Assembly: GCA_018697195.1 (NCBI GenBank) | Contig: JAGMWU010000040.1 | Coordinates: 372,001 to 436,000 of the forward strand | DNA: 64,000 nucleotides | Reading direction: 5' to 3' | From: Certhia americana | Lineage: Eukaryota > Chordata > Aves > Passeriformes > Certhiidae | Shown here: positions 12,219 to 25,216 of the stretch, one piece after another | Numbering within the stretch: the first letter of the stretch is position 1 | Layout of the letters: each line of letters starts with the position of its first letter | Made by a program: the position numbers and the translations under genes | Notes under the pieces: model-generated | Databases searched by the model: none | Seen by the model: only the letters and a program-made list of their open reading frames with translations | What the model was told of the DNA's origin: nothing

Positions 12219-15200
12219 GATAGAAGGTAAAGGTCATATTGAAAGCTTCACTGGGAGAAACAAAATAAAACAGAAGCCAAAGGAGTATATATTAGAAGAC
12301 GAAACAATTGATTTTCCATAAAGTTGGGTTCTGCTTGAGATAAAAAAAAAAAAACACCTTTAAAAGAGACCAGAAAAAGAAGGCATCTGAATGCGCTTAA
12401 TGGATTATCTTTTTTCTGACAGAAAAGGGAATGGTTCTGGTTTAGGTTTGTCAGAGTAAATATAGAGATATCATTTTATTTCCTGCTACTTTAGTGCTTT
12501 CTTAAAAATGCATTTTCTTTTGCTGGATATGCATTTAGAAACACAGTGGCCACATATTTTGCTTTTGTAAGAAAAATAAATAAATAATCAGTGAGATAGT
12601 GTTTTCTATATCCTTTTAGGTATCTGTGAAAGAGATTAAATATGTCCTCTAATTTCTAAAGCCTTTGGGCACTGAAATATAGCATAATTAATTTTAATTC
12701 TTTGACTTAATACAGAAATAAACCAGCTTTAATAAAATGGTTAGCAGATACTGCAGCTCACATAGGTTTATATCTTCTGAGTGAACTCTGATTTTTTTTC
12801 AGAGATGTGCTTAAATTTGATCTGGTTCCCCACATCTATTATTTAAGTTTGATATACAAAAATAAAATGCCCTACCAAAAAAATGCCTCACATATATCTT
12901 GGCTTTCTCATTCCTGTAATTTATTCATTTGGTACACCATCTTCTCTCAAGGTCATGGATTTACAAACAACCCACCAAATGAAAGCCCCCAACAACAACA
13001 AAAAATACCCACAACAAAACCAGCAAGAACCAAACAATAGCTGGCTCAGGTTTGTTTTTACTGTAAGTCTTGTGTAGGATTTATTTGTTTTAAATTTCGT
13101 GCCTAACAATTTCTTAGCCAAACAACCTTGACAGTGTCTCCTTAACGTATTCATAGCAACACACGAAGACATCACAATGAATTTATTTACATCTCTGAGT
13201 ATTTCAGAGGCCTACAGCTTCTTCACAAAAATCTGTGCTGAACTTCAGAATGAGCTTGATTGTCCATTTGGATTGATTGATTGATGGGCCTGTAAGCCCA
13301 GTTACTCTTCTGACAAGCTGCGCCTGCAGGAGCTTAGTCTGGGTAAATAAACAGGGCAGTGAAGTGAGAAGTATGTGACTCTGTAGTACGCTTTGTGCAA
13401 GCAGACTATTGTTTCACCTCAAGATTACCTAGAATATATCAGATTAGCACAGGCTAGAGCTGGACATCACTTAACCTTGCACATTAGAATAGAGAGAACA
13501 GTTGCTGATTGTTTTGAAATGAGCTTGTGTTAACCAAGCTATTAAATGATAATTAATACAAGACTGAAAAATAATTTGAATTCATGAACTCATCAGGCAT
13601 TATTTAGATGTACGTTCTTTCATTAGCATTTATATTTGCCAAACATCTCTTTTTGCTTTTCATGTGTACTACAGACAGGTCCCGTTTCTTTTTGTGTCAG
13701 CAATCATTGATGTCCTGGTTAATACTAATCTTGGACTCATGATGACTCTTTCCATCTTCAGGACTGCTATGAGCAGTCTGGAATCTTCGACTAAGTTGAT
13801 CTGTGAGCTCCTTTTAGGCAGTGCCATAAAAATGTAAAAGTCCTGCTGTGTTTAATTAAAACAGAAGCATCAGTATCTCTTATGTACAACTAATGGCATT
13901 TTCTTTTAAATTGGGAGGAAGATATAGCAAAGCTAGTCCAGATCATCGGCTGATAATTTACATTTATTAAGGGTCTGGCATAGCGAGTCTGACTACGGAA
14001 TTATGATTACATTTATTTTTTTAGTTAATGCACACAGTTTGAATTAGGTACTTCAGCCATTGCACTGTGTTTCAGTAATGAGCATCATCATTGATAACTA
14101 CAAATTACAGCTTCAAATAAAAGACACATTCATATCCTTTTCCAGGCTTTATTAAATTTTTCTGACATTTAAAAAGCACAGTTTGCTTTCCTACTGTTAT
14201 GCATTAGAGTTTTAGGAGAACTCAAATGGGATATATTTGCACTGTGCATAATCATGATTTGGGGAGCAATATATTCAGGGAATCAATTTAGAAGTAATTC
14301 TTCTGAATGGCATCCTTCAAATGGAGGGTGTGCTTGCACTGTGTATGTCAAAGATCCAGCTTTGCTTTTTCTTCTTCTCATTGCCAGAATTACTTTTCTG
14401 CTCTTTTCCTAAAGCGTGCACCACTCAGAATTTTCCTTGGCATTTGCCTTAGGCCTCATTCCATTTCAATGAGATGTCCCCATAGCATCATGAAGCACTT
14501 AGGGAGATAAGACGCTGTAGAGATACTAACTAGCAGAGGAATCTCTAAGCACACTTGGCCCACTACCTGGGGTGTGCAGAGGGACTAATTCTGGCAAAGG
14601 CAAGCAATGGAAGAACCCCTGTGGCATGGTATTTTAAAGCTGATTTTTGCTCATAAAGGAGAATAACTGAGGTTAAAACTTCATTTGCTGAACTTATGGA
14701 ATTCCTTGGGGCCAAAACACTTTCAGATGGGTGCTGCAAGCATACCTGGAAAAAGTCCAGGTGTTACTTTAGATTGTTTCAAAACTCCCACCCGGTGACA
14801 AGATCAAGAAATTACAAGATCAGTCTACATTCTCTATTCTTTTTCAACCAGACAATCTGCATCAAAAAAAAGAGATGCAGTTATGCAGAGACTTATGAGT
14901 TAAAGCATTTATATACAGGAAAGAGAACTTGATTCTTGAGAAGTCATCTGGTTTATTGCTTCTGCCTCAGAACAAGGTCAGTAGTGTGTCGAATGCTGAC
15001 AGATGCCTGTCCTATATTTTATTTGAAATGCACAATAATGGCGGCTCTATATCTTTCTCACATCAGCTCTTCTATTGATTCACTGTCCTTGTCTATAGAG
15101 AGCTTTCCTGGAAACACCCTCATATCTTCTTTTCTGGAGTTCAAGCCTATTTTGCAGTACATTCTGTCCCTCATAAATATCTAGAGGGACCCATTCCCTT

Positions 15201-15249
15201 TTCTTTTTTACACTACACCTTCACAGTCTAGTAGCATTATTCCTTTCTT
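12219..15249. other. Non-coding stretch, no gene recognised
   Basis: AT-rich unique-looking sequence. It holds an A12 run near 12342, an A/C-rich patch at 12957-13036 and a (GATT)n patch near 13270. No exon, RNA gene or transposon end is recognised. Bases 14950-15249 may continue the 3' part of the relic that follows, but I cannot align them by eye. Confidence 0.65.
12957..13036. repeat. A/C-rich low-complexity tract
   Basis: Imperfect CAA/ACC-rich sequence (acaacccaccaaatg, caacaacaacaaaaaa, aaaccagcaagaacc). Same strand bias as the tracts at 8386, 34613 and 60064. No function is inferred. Confidence 0.7.
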
Positions 15250-15695
15250 GCTTTGCTTTTCTGGACTAAAAGCCAGCTCTCTCAGCTCTTCCTTGTAGAT
15301 TCATATTCTCTTTCCAGTATTTTGTTTGCCACCCTCTGTGCATGTGCATCCCTCTTGCAAAGTGTGACTAAAGCAAGGCACAGTGCTTAAATTTCATTCT
15401 GCTTGTGCTTTAGGATGCAAGAAGGCATTTCAAGTTTCTTGCAGCTGCCAGTGATGGTGTTTGCCTCATACAAAGTGTTGATTTAGGTTCACCTCACCAT
15501 GCTTCTGCCTCATTGTTCATCACCCTCAGCTGATTGTTTTTGCCTGATGGTATCATTAAATGGTCCTATTTGAACTGAATTCTGATTTTTTTCTCAAATC
15601 ATTTATCTAGTTTCTCAGCAATGCAAATCCTGTCCTCCAGCATGTGTGTTGTTGCTTAATGTGGCACTATGTGCAAACTCAGTATTCCACTATTG
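15250..15695 (-). mobile_element. Ancient CR1/L3-like LINE relic, minus strand
   Basis: Pieces of the CR1-group consensus can be followed in the right order on the minus strand. On the plus strand, tctggactaaaagccagctc, ctctcagctcttccttgtag and ttgtttgccaccctctg correspond to the region near the ORF2 end. About 300 bp further on, aaatcatttatctagtttct, caaatcctgtcctccagcat and gtgcaaactcag correspond to the sequence around the reverse-transcriptase catalytic block. The copy is full of substitutions and gaps and is clearly older than the CR1 copies at 11.6 and 23.6 kb. The exact ends and subfamily cannot be fixed without an alignment. Confidence 0.55.
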
Positions 15696-18600
15696 TGCTA
15701 TTTAAAGAGAAAATGAGAGGGAAAAAAAAAACCCTTTGAATTTGGCAGCGATAGGCTGAACAGGTGAGGCTGACTGTTGAACACCAGCAGTAGCTCAGAC
15801 TGCCAGTCTATTTTAACAACTGAGTAAATCAGCTGCTGCTGAGCTTGGGGAGAAGGGAAGCAGCCAAGTGTGCAAGCCCAGTCTGCTGTTGCAGCTTTGG
15901 TCTGATGGTATAGAAAATAAAATGTACAAGAGAAGGCAAGGAGATATTTATGACTTTTCATTAGAATCAGAGTGATTACCAATTTAATCTTATTAGGGTG
16001 ATAATAATGAAAATAGATAATATTTTGCACTCATTTGAACATGAAATTAATTAACCCCCTGAAAAGTATGCAGTGGAAGAGGATTTGAAGAGAGATTCTG
16101 AACTGTAAGGATATGCCATAAATTACAACTGAAGTAAATTTTACCAACTGAAAGGAAATTATTGGGGTACTCATTTTTAAGGCAATGGCCTTAGTTATTA
16201 CTGCAGTTCACTTGTTAATTAAAACATCTTTGAGAAAATTTTATAATATTGCAGTTTAAAATGTGCATATTTTCTTAGTTTCTTAGGTATTTCTCTGCAT
16301 TTTTAAGAGTAAAGGAATCTGCTGATATATTCTTTGTTCATTGTAGGGACCATAAATACTGAAATTTGTCAAACAACAGAAAATCTTTTCCATAAAACTG
16401 ATAAAGAAGTGGTGGCTAATATACAAGTCAACAAACATTTATTATGGAATTTATTATGGAATAAAGAGTAATTTTGAAAAGATGCTCCTACTCATTAGAA
16501 TTAAAAAGATTTTTTGTTTCTCTCCTTGTCTCTGTATGAGGCAAACACTGGCAGATGCAAGAAACTTGAAAACTACATGAAGTTTTCTAAGGGGTTTTGC
16601 CATCTGCCCTCACTGAGTGGCATCACTCAGTTGTTTTGGCCAACCTGACCCATTTTTCTCCTGCTCTTTCCCAGAACTCTTTCTCCTATCCATCCTTTCC
16701 CAACAACAGTGCTGGCTGCCTGGCACACTAGCATGTCAATGCAGCCCAGACTGTGCTGATCTTTTCCCCTTGTAAGAATAGGGGAAACTGGTTCAGATTG
16801 GTGGTGTGCTCTACCTGGAAAGTGATCTCCAGCAGCGTCCATAAGCAGGTACAATAGAGAAGGCACTGTAGGGCAGTCATGTACTCTTTTCTGATTCTTT
16901 CTAAATCTCTAGCTGGGTTTGGCTGAGAAAGTCTGCTGTGTCCCCCTGACTCTTATGAATCGCACCCATGCCATCCTGTCATGGAGATCTACTGCCTGAC
17001 GCATGGAACCACCTCATTCTGTTTGTTTTGAGTCTGTTCCTCCTGCCTTATTGGACAGCCTGTATTTTATCCAAATTCTATAGATTTATATATCCCCAAA
17101 CCATCATCTCCTTTCTTGACAGGATGTTCATCATTTGTGCCTTGTATGGAAGCTGTTCATTGCATTTGACAAATAGCTGTAAAACTTGAGTAAAGCATAT
17201 CACCTGGTTCAGTCTTGTCCACATGGTCATAAATCTGTTCAAAGAACCCTCATAAGGATTTTAAGTGGTATTTTTGTTCAGGGAATCCATATTAGATCTT
17301 CCCATATTTGCTGCATTTATCCAAATGTCATATGATCTGGAATGGAAACCAAACACAAACAAAACTATATAGTAGCTGAATCTCTATACTATATGCAGCC
17401 TCTACTTATTTGCCTTAGACACTTGCCAGGCTTAGAGTACAGCAGCTCATGATGTTCCTTCTCCACCCTACCCCAAACCCCCATTCTAAGACTGGAGATA
17501 CATTTGACATCTTTCAGCCTTCATGTGCCAAAAATGTTGGCCCTGTGAGTTGTCTGAGGAAGATTCTCTAGTAGAGGTTTGCTAAGGAGGTTCTAGAAGA
17601 AGACATGGATGCTTCATTGGAGGACAGTTGTTGGCCTATAAATTATTTACCTCTTCTTAGTGTCCCATGCAAAGTATTTATGTGACATTTCCCTTGAGTA
17701 CACTAACATCACTAAAATAACCCAAACAATTGTGTTTTCTGTCAGCACATTTGGCCTTTCACTGGGAATAGTCAGTAGCACAAAGCCATTATCATATTGT
17801 TTAGGCCTGGAAATTAAACCCATGCAGATTCTTGGGTCTTTCCTGAGATGGTTGGATTACTGATGAGGTTTACCTTTCTACTGCTGTAAGTTTGTTGATC
17901 TATTCTGACAGCAGCACTGTTTACTATTTCTTCACTGAATATTTTGTCGCGACATTATGGTACTCCAGTGATTGTTTTCCTGCCACCAGGTTTTGGATAT
18001 GCTTAGTAAATCAGTGTCTTTATTTAGAGATAGACATTCCCAGTTTATTTTTAGTCTTCTAGCATTTCTGTAGATGTGTTTACCTCTGTGTTGATTCTTT
18101 GCCTGGTTCTCCTTAAGTGTCAATCCATTTGCATTTTACATCCTTTTTATTTTCAACTTGCCAACCTAGAGATGAAATTTTTTAGCATATTCTTTCTTCC
18201 AAGCATCTTCCCAAAACATATGCTCTTATACATACAGCAGTCTTTACGTATTGCTCACTTTTCACTGAGACCCTTCCTGGTTTCAAGGGAAAGGAGTTTA
18301 ATTTCTTTATTTTTCAGTATTTGTATCTTTCATTTGGAGTCTTTTCTCCCCTCATATTTGTCCCCATTGTGCAGACAGCAGGTAAGAGGCAAAAAGAAGC
18401 CTGAATACTGTAGAAATAAGGTCACATAAATAAAATGAAATGCAATATTAATTGCAAAATTTATTTAAATTGAGCATAATGAAGGTGAAAAATGAGCAGA
18501 AGTAATACCATGGGTGTCACAATTTCTGCTAATACCAGAGAATTTATTTCAATCAGATAAAAGCTTTAAAAAAAGGTATGGTAATAGAACAAATGAAACC

Positions 18601-21600
18601 ACAAAGTTTCTGCTTGTGAAGCTGTAGATATCTCAGCATCTCGTAAGGCACGCACACCCTAATTCAGCAAGGTTCTTAAGCTCCTGCTGAATTTAGAAGG
18701 CTTAGATGATTTCAAGAGTATTCTGCTATATACTTAAGTTCAATGCATATTTAAGTATTTAAGTGAAGCAGGTTCCTCCTGGAACAAGCTGGGTAGAGAA
18801 ATGAACTTGAAAAATTATGAAACAATATGGGCAAGAATTTTCTAGAGATATCCCACTTGACTGAACATAAATCATGAAGAAAACATACTGTAGAATATAA
18901 ATTGCTAGAAAGAAACCATTAAGGTTAAAAAAAAAAAAAAAGTATTCTAGCTTGTGAATTAGTTGATGGAAAAGATGTAAACTGCTAATTAGATTATATA
19001 GTAATGAATTATGCTCAGAAAAAGGGTAGACATACAGAAGGATTGGAAGCCAGTATTGTGGCAAATAACTCACATATCTAATTAAAAAATTAATAACTAA
19101 GGACTTTATAACATATATGCAATGTGAAATATATATTGAGTGTATTATTAATGGTACTTTCTTACCAGGTGCATTAATGTTTTTTATTGTATAATATATT
19201 ACATGCATTCTCACTGTAGAAACTTGTTTCTTCTTACATATTTTGTTCTCTCAGGTCTGGCAGATAATGCCATTATTTTTATTATTGCCTTATCTGTCCT
19301 ACTGCAGAATTAAGATCTCAAAGGGCTTCAATGAATCCAGTGAAATCAATAGTTTTGCCTACATGAGGATTGAAGTAGAAGCTACCCCAAATAAAGACCA
19401 GAGATAATTTAAATAATCAAACCAAGAGAATTTGTCTTGAACAGATAAATAGATAAATAGAATCAATGTCATTCCCCTTATTTTACAATAAATTCTTGCA
19501 TAACAGAGTATTCCCATTGAGGGGTGCTAACTTTGCATATTTACTAAACTTCTTTTTTAATCTAGAGATAGATGAGACCATAACTTCATGGCTCTCTTTC
19601 CTCACAAGAGAAGGTTTTCTGGTAAAACTGCTGGAAAAATATACAGCAAACCAGTCTGAGCTTTGTGTAAGTCATGTAAATGCTTGTACAGGAGAAGAAC
19701 AAAATACACGTGCTCTAAAAGTATTAGAGCCTATTAGGCAAGGAGATTCTTGAAGCTGCCCTTGGCCTTTAGGGGGCTCTTTTTACTTAATCTTCTTTCA
19801 ACCAAAAAAGCTTTCCCTTAAAAATACTGAAAACTGTGTAAACTGTTTCTGCACAACATTTGAAGCTGCAGCTTGAGAGATAAGACATGACTTCCCACAA
19901 ACATTTCTCTCTGAAGAGCAAATCCGCATAGATAGAAAATAAACACTGGCCTTCAACATAAGGGATTACAAGTAAAATCCAGACCAAAAAATACTGTCAT
20001 CTTTCTGAGAACTACTAAAATACCTTGTGCAATTTGTTTTTGTGCTTGTTTTTGCTCACACATGTACTAGTGGTCTTTGAAATGTCACTCCAACTGTAAG
20101 ATTAGTGGGCTAGAGAACAGATTCCACTGCAAGGTCAGGTGAGTTTAAACTACCACAGTGTTTTATACGCCACTAGAACCCTGATGAGGTTAAATTATAG
20201 GCTCATAGCTCAGAGATTGCTTGTTTGTTTTTTTTTTAATCTGATGCAATGTATCGATTCAAATCCAACACTGTGCAGCACAGTCTCCAGCTCCTTCACT
20301 GCTCTGACTGTAATCCTATTTCTGCTCCCTTTGCAACAGTTCCATGTTTATATCCCTTTCAGATTTTGTCATGGCTGCACAAGGCAACTCCCTTCACAGA
20401 TCCTTCAGCTGCAGAGGGACAAGGTATGAGGCACAGGACAAGATCTGTTTAGTACCATCTAGTCACTCATGATCCATAGACTTTCTAGGGAACATAATAG
20501 CCTTCTGCTGAGATTGGAGCAGAAGGACTCTGAGCTTCAAACTGAAGCTCTGAAGGTGTGTGCTGCTGCAACTTTAAGAAATCAGTCTGCTACTTAACTC
20601 AATTAGGCCCTAATTTCTGTGGTCCTGCCTCCAGTCTGTCTCCCTTCTCCCCCTACACTGTTCTTGTCTCACTAGGCTAATCTCACTTTTCCTCTTTTTG
20701 TAAAACAAAACTGCGTATGCATCTCTGTCCCACCATTCCTCTTCTCTGTACTCCTTTTGTTATATATGCACCAGCTACTTTCTCTCTTAATGCCAGGAGT
20801 TTAAAGAAAACCAAAATCAATTAAAAAGGGAATGGACTTGGACAGGGATTTGGTATAACCATTTCAGCTTAACTAACCAAGGCTACAGGAACATCTAAGG
20901 ACAAGAAGCAGTCTGTTTCAACAATATCTGTTTCAGTTGTAGTAAGTAGACCAAGATGTATGTCTCTGTGACTGTGAGAAATACAGAAGCAGGGAGACAT
21001 GGTTGAGAGAAGTATTTTCAGTTTATAGAAGGAAAATTGGAAAAAATAGGAATATCGCAAAGAATACTAAGTCAGTGAGAAGATAGACTGATGAGAATAA
21101 ATAATTTATACCATATAGAAGAAGAAAGAAACAGGCTTTTAAATGAATGAGTCTGCATGTACTGAACCTGGTTAGAACACTCTGTTTCCTGAGAAAGAAA
21201 TTCCTGGAAAATTGTATGGGAGTATTTGACTGCAGGGTGAGGAGATATGGAAACTGAAGCACCTTTTTGAGGACCTGGAAGACAGGCTGAGAAGTTACAA
21301 AAATTTATTCTGGCTCTTCACAAATCCATCACCAATGCGAACTATCTGCCCTCTGGATTGAGAAGAATGTGATCAACCTTCTATGAGCTCTGAAGCAGAA
21401 GATGGGGGTAAAAGTGGAACTAAAACAGCATCAGAAAAGTTTGTTACAGTGATAGTACTTGACATGATGCCCTTGCATTAGCAGAGAAGAGTATCTGATG
21501 ATCCAAAAGGTCCCTCCTGGTTGCATCCTCCTGAGTTCACTTTTAGAGCCTTAATAACACTTTAAGAAAATGGTACATATCAGCAAAGGGTACTGAGTAA

Positions 21601-23604
21601 GCTTTTAATACAGTCTACCTTAAGAAAAATAGTTGGCTGTGTTTTAACAGGTGGAAGTGAGACCATTTCATCTTGTTGCTATGTAATGCTGACTTTGTGG
21701 ATACAGAAAAGATTTTCATTGTTTTCAGGAAGCACAATGAATCTGAAAAACTAAATTCCTACTTGTGCTTTTAGAACATTTGCATAAATGGGTAAGGTTT
21801 GAAGTGTAAAATACTTCTGTCCTGTTCTTTTTTGAGAAATCCTTTTTTAAATTACAGAAAAAGGAAAATGCAATCTCTATAGACTGAGAAGAACACATCT
21901 TAATGATAATAAAGGGTAACCTAATATTCCAGGTTGAAAAGCAGCCTTTCACATAATGCTCATGAAGCAAAATGATTTATAACATCAACAGAAATACTCT
22001 AAGAAAATATCACACCAAAAAGCCATTAATACAAAGGCTTTAATTTTACGGAAAAATATTTTTTTTCCTGTCCTACTGAGTCACTCTTAAAACAAAGGAT
22101 CAATATATTTTTGTAAACAATAGTTGCTCTTCTGATATCACTTAAAATGTATGATCATGTGCATTAAAGATTTTCTTAGGGTTCTATGTACTTTGCTGGA
22201 TTTTAACTCAGATATTTACTCAAATATAAGTCAGAAATACCTTCCTAAAAATGACTGGTATTATGCCAGTGTGAAGCAAACAATGAGCTTGGTTTACAAT
22301 GGAATCTAGACCTTGCTGCCCTAACTTTTCTAACCCTCCTGCTTCTACTGTGCAAACAGTGTAGCTGGTGGGCTAACCCTTACCTGGGGAAAGTACATGA
22401 GGTTAGATTATTGCCCTTTTTGAAAATCACACCTAGATTCCCCAATGGCTCCAAACAACATTTCACAACCATATGAGTATGGAATTTGCGAGACCAGTTA
22501 CCCCTGGATACAGTTATCATGTATCTGGAAACTCTCCTCCTAAAATTTAAGCAGAGCTTCTGAAGAAATTCTGCATTTTTGGAGCTGACTTTGCCATGTA
22601 ATGTTTGGTCTGGACAGTTTTTCATGGTGGCTGTCATGCAAGGTAGCAAGAACACATGTACCTTGTGCTTGGCATATACCTGTGCATGGGCAGTGTTTTG
22701 TACTCCTTAACACAGGTATGGTGCTTTTTGGTCCATGCCTATAGACGGAATCATAATACCAACATTCCAAAAGCAATGGATGCATTTCTGTAATTGCTAG
22801 AATTAATAAAAAAGTAAAATAATTATTCATTTGCAAGAGAAATGTAGAACAGGACACTATGACAAAAACTATTCTGTGTATATTATTTTCCATTCCAGTT
22901 ATTGTCTAATGCTGACTTTCTGCAGGAATTTTTATCCCTTTCAATTAAATGCCTGGAGAAGCAGAGGGGTTTAAATGTTCCTGAATTACCCTGAAGATGC
23001 TTCCTGTAATTACGTAGGGTCTGGTGTGCCAGTGCAGAGTGTTTTGACAGTACATTTCTGCCCAGCTGCCTTCCTTCTCTGTATCTGCCACAACAGAGAT
23101 TGCATATTCTCTCTGCTCAGTATTTGCACCATGAACCTCGGAGTTTTAATCCAGAACAGGGAATCATTTCCTCTGTTACTGTATATCACACTGGAAAATG
23201 AATACACCTTTCTCTAAAGAATATTAGAGAACAAACCTTTTTAATATTGTTTTTATATAAAAAGAGTTACAAGATTGAAAAAAGGAGATAAATCTTTCCT
23301 CACTTTATTTCCTTTTAAATGAATTTCAGAATAAATTAATTCATAGGCTTATATTTTTATGAAAATGTATCTGAAAACATTATCTTTAAAAGATGACATG
23401 AATGGGTATTCATTTGGATGCTCCATTTATCCCTGTGCTGTTGTGAAGTTTTTCAAGAAAATATTTTTGGTGTCTGAAGAGAACACTGAAAATTTTTCAT
23501 TTCAGTGATGGTAGCCTTTGTTTCTTCGGGAGTTGTTTGGGAGTTTTGGAAAGGTGGAATTTAATACTTTATGTAATACACTTGTCTTATATAACTAATT
23601 TGCT
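15696..23604. other. Non-coding stretch, no gene recognised
   Basis: About 8 kb with no supportable gene. Open frames such as the 117-codon frame at 18076-18429 (+) and the 151-codon frame at 18759-19214 (-) are AT-driven, lack domains and cross homopolymers. Small features are a 12-bp tandem duplication at 16437, an A15 run near 18928 and a (GATAAATA)n patch near 19445. No transposon end is recognised. Confidence 0.65.
16437..16460. repeat. 12-bp perfect tandem duplication
   Basis: The unit atttattatgga occurs twice in a row. This is simple slippage in AT-rich sequence. Confidence 0.85.
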
Positions 23605-25178
23605 CACAGAATCATGGAATCACAGAACCACAGAATCACAGAATGGGTAGGTTGGAAGAGACCTCCAAGATCATCAAGTCCAATCCATGCCCTGACACCT
23701 CAACTAGACCATGGCACCAAGTGCCACATCCAGTCTCTTTTCTGAATGTATCCAGGGATGGTTACTCCACCACTTCCCCAGGCAGAACATTCCAGTACTT
23801 TATTGCTTTTTCTGTAAAACTTTTTTCCTGATATGCAGCCTATATTTCTCTTGGCACAGCTTGAGACTGTGTCCTCTCGTTCTGTCAGTTGATGCCTGGA
23901 GAAAGAGACCAACTCCCTGCTGACTACACCCACTTTCAGGAAGCTGTAGAGAGTGATAAGGTCACCTCTGAATCTCCTTTTCTCCAGGCTGAACACTCTC
24001 AGCTCCCTCAGCCATTCCTCACAGGGTTTGTGTTCCCAGCCCCTCTCCAGCCTCGTTACCTCCTCTGGACACACTCCAGTGTCTCAGCGTTCTTCCCAAA
24101 CTAAGGGGCCAGAACTGGACACAGCACTCAAGGTGTGACCTCACCAGTGCCCAGTACAGGGGCAGAATGACCTCCCTGCTCCTGCTGGCCACACCATTCC
24201 TGATCCAGGCCAGGATGCCCTTGCCCTTCTTGCCCACCAGGGCACTCTGCTGGCTCATGTTCAGCTGCTGTCACCAGCACCCCCAGGTCCCTTTCTGCCT
24301 GGGCACTGTCCAGCCACATCAACCCCAGCCTGTAACACTGCAGGGAGTTATTGTGGGCAAAATGCAGGACATAGCACTTGGACTTATTAAACCTCATCCT
24401 ATTGGACTCTTCCCATCCATCCAACCATTCCAATTCTCTCTGCAGAGCCCTCCTACCTTCCAATAGATCGACACACACTCCCATCTTAGTGTTATCTGTA
24501 AATTTACTAATGAAAGACCCCAAACCCTCATCCATGTCATCAATAACAATATTGAACAGAACAGGCCCCAGTACAGACCCCTGAGGGACACCCCTGGTGC
24601 CTGGCCCCCAGCTGGATGCAGCACTGCTCACCACCACTCTCTGGGCCCATCCAGCCAGTTCCTAACCCAGCACAGAGTGCTCCTGTCCAAGCCATGGGCT
24701 GGCAGCTTTTCCAGGAGTGTGCTTTGGGAGACAGAGACAAAGGCCTTGCTGGAGTCCAGGTACACAACATCCACAAGTTTTCCCACATCCACCAGGTGGG
24801 TCACTAGATCATAAAAGGAGACCAGTTTGGTCAAGCACAACACACCCCTCCTAAACCCATGCTGGTTTAGCCTGTGAGTGCCATCCTGTAAGTGCTGTGT
24901 GATGACACTCAATATAAACTGTTCCATCACCTTACCAGGTACTGAGGTCAGGCTGATGGTCTATAACTACTGGGAACTTCCTTCCCACCCTTTTTGTGAA
25001 TGGGTGTCACATTGGCCAGCTTCCAGTCATCTGGAACCTCCCCAGTGAGCCAGAACTGTTGGTAAATTATGGAGAGTGGCTTTGCAAGCTCATCTGCCAG
25101 CTCCCTCAGCACCCTGGGATGGATCCCATCTGGTCCCATAGATTTATGAATATCCAAGTGGCAAAGGCTCCTAAGGCT
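23605..25178 (-). mobile_element. CR1 LINE, ~1.57 kb, minus strand
   Basis: This is the longest transposon copy in the window. On the plus strand it opens with the 3' terminal repeats (gaatcatggaatcacagaa, ccacagaatcacagaat), then ggttggaagagacctccaag and the CR1 3' UTR. It continues without large gaps through the ORF2 C-terminal region into reverse-transcriptase domain sequence, reaching the words before HKSMGPDG at about 25175. It is 5'-truncated there; a full CR1 is about 4.5 kb. It looks younger than the other CR1 copies. A 14-bp tandem repeat sits about 10 bp beyond its 5' edge. Confidence 0.95.
24128..25157 (-). pseudogene. CR1 ORF2 reverse transcriptase, broken
   Basis: These are remains of the LINE ORF2 protein, which in intact elements reverse-transcribes CR1 RNA at a nicked target. 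Three pieces lie in order on the minus strand. 25157-24948 carries HKSMGPDGIHPRVLREL and TPIHKKG. 24930-24628 carries HGFRRG, the motif A region YLDSSKAF (catalytic Asp kept) and a WVRNWLDG-like word. 24637-24128 carries GVPQGSVLGPVLFNI and NKSKCYVLHF. The start offsets show a frameshift between each pair of pieces. The motif C position reads FTDN where CR1 normally has FADD, so the second catalytic Asp is lost. The endonuclease domain and N-terminus are absent through 5' truncation. It cannot be functional. Confidence 0.92.
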
Positions 25179-25188
25179 TTGTAAGCAT

Positions 25189-25216
25189 ACAGTTTTACAA
25201 AGACAGTTTTACAAAT
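25189..25216. repeat. 14-bp tandem repeat beside CR1 5' edge
   Basis: The unit acagttttacaaa + G/T occurs twice in a row, about 10 bp outside the CR1 5' truncation point. It may be pre-existing slippage or a short duplication produced when second-strand synthesis resolved the insertion. Confidence 0.8.

Noticed and set aside
18759..19214. 151-codon open frame on the minus strand
   Set aside because: It is driven by AT-rich composition, crosses an A15 run read as a phenylalanine string, and has no domain or cross-support.
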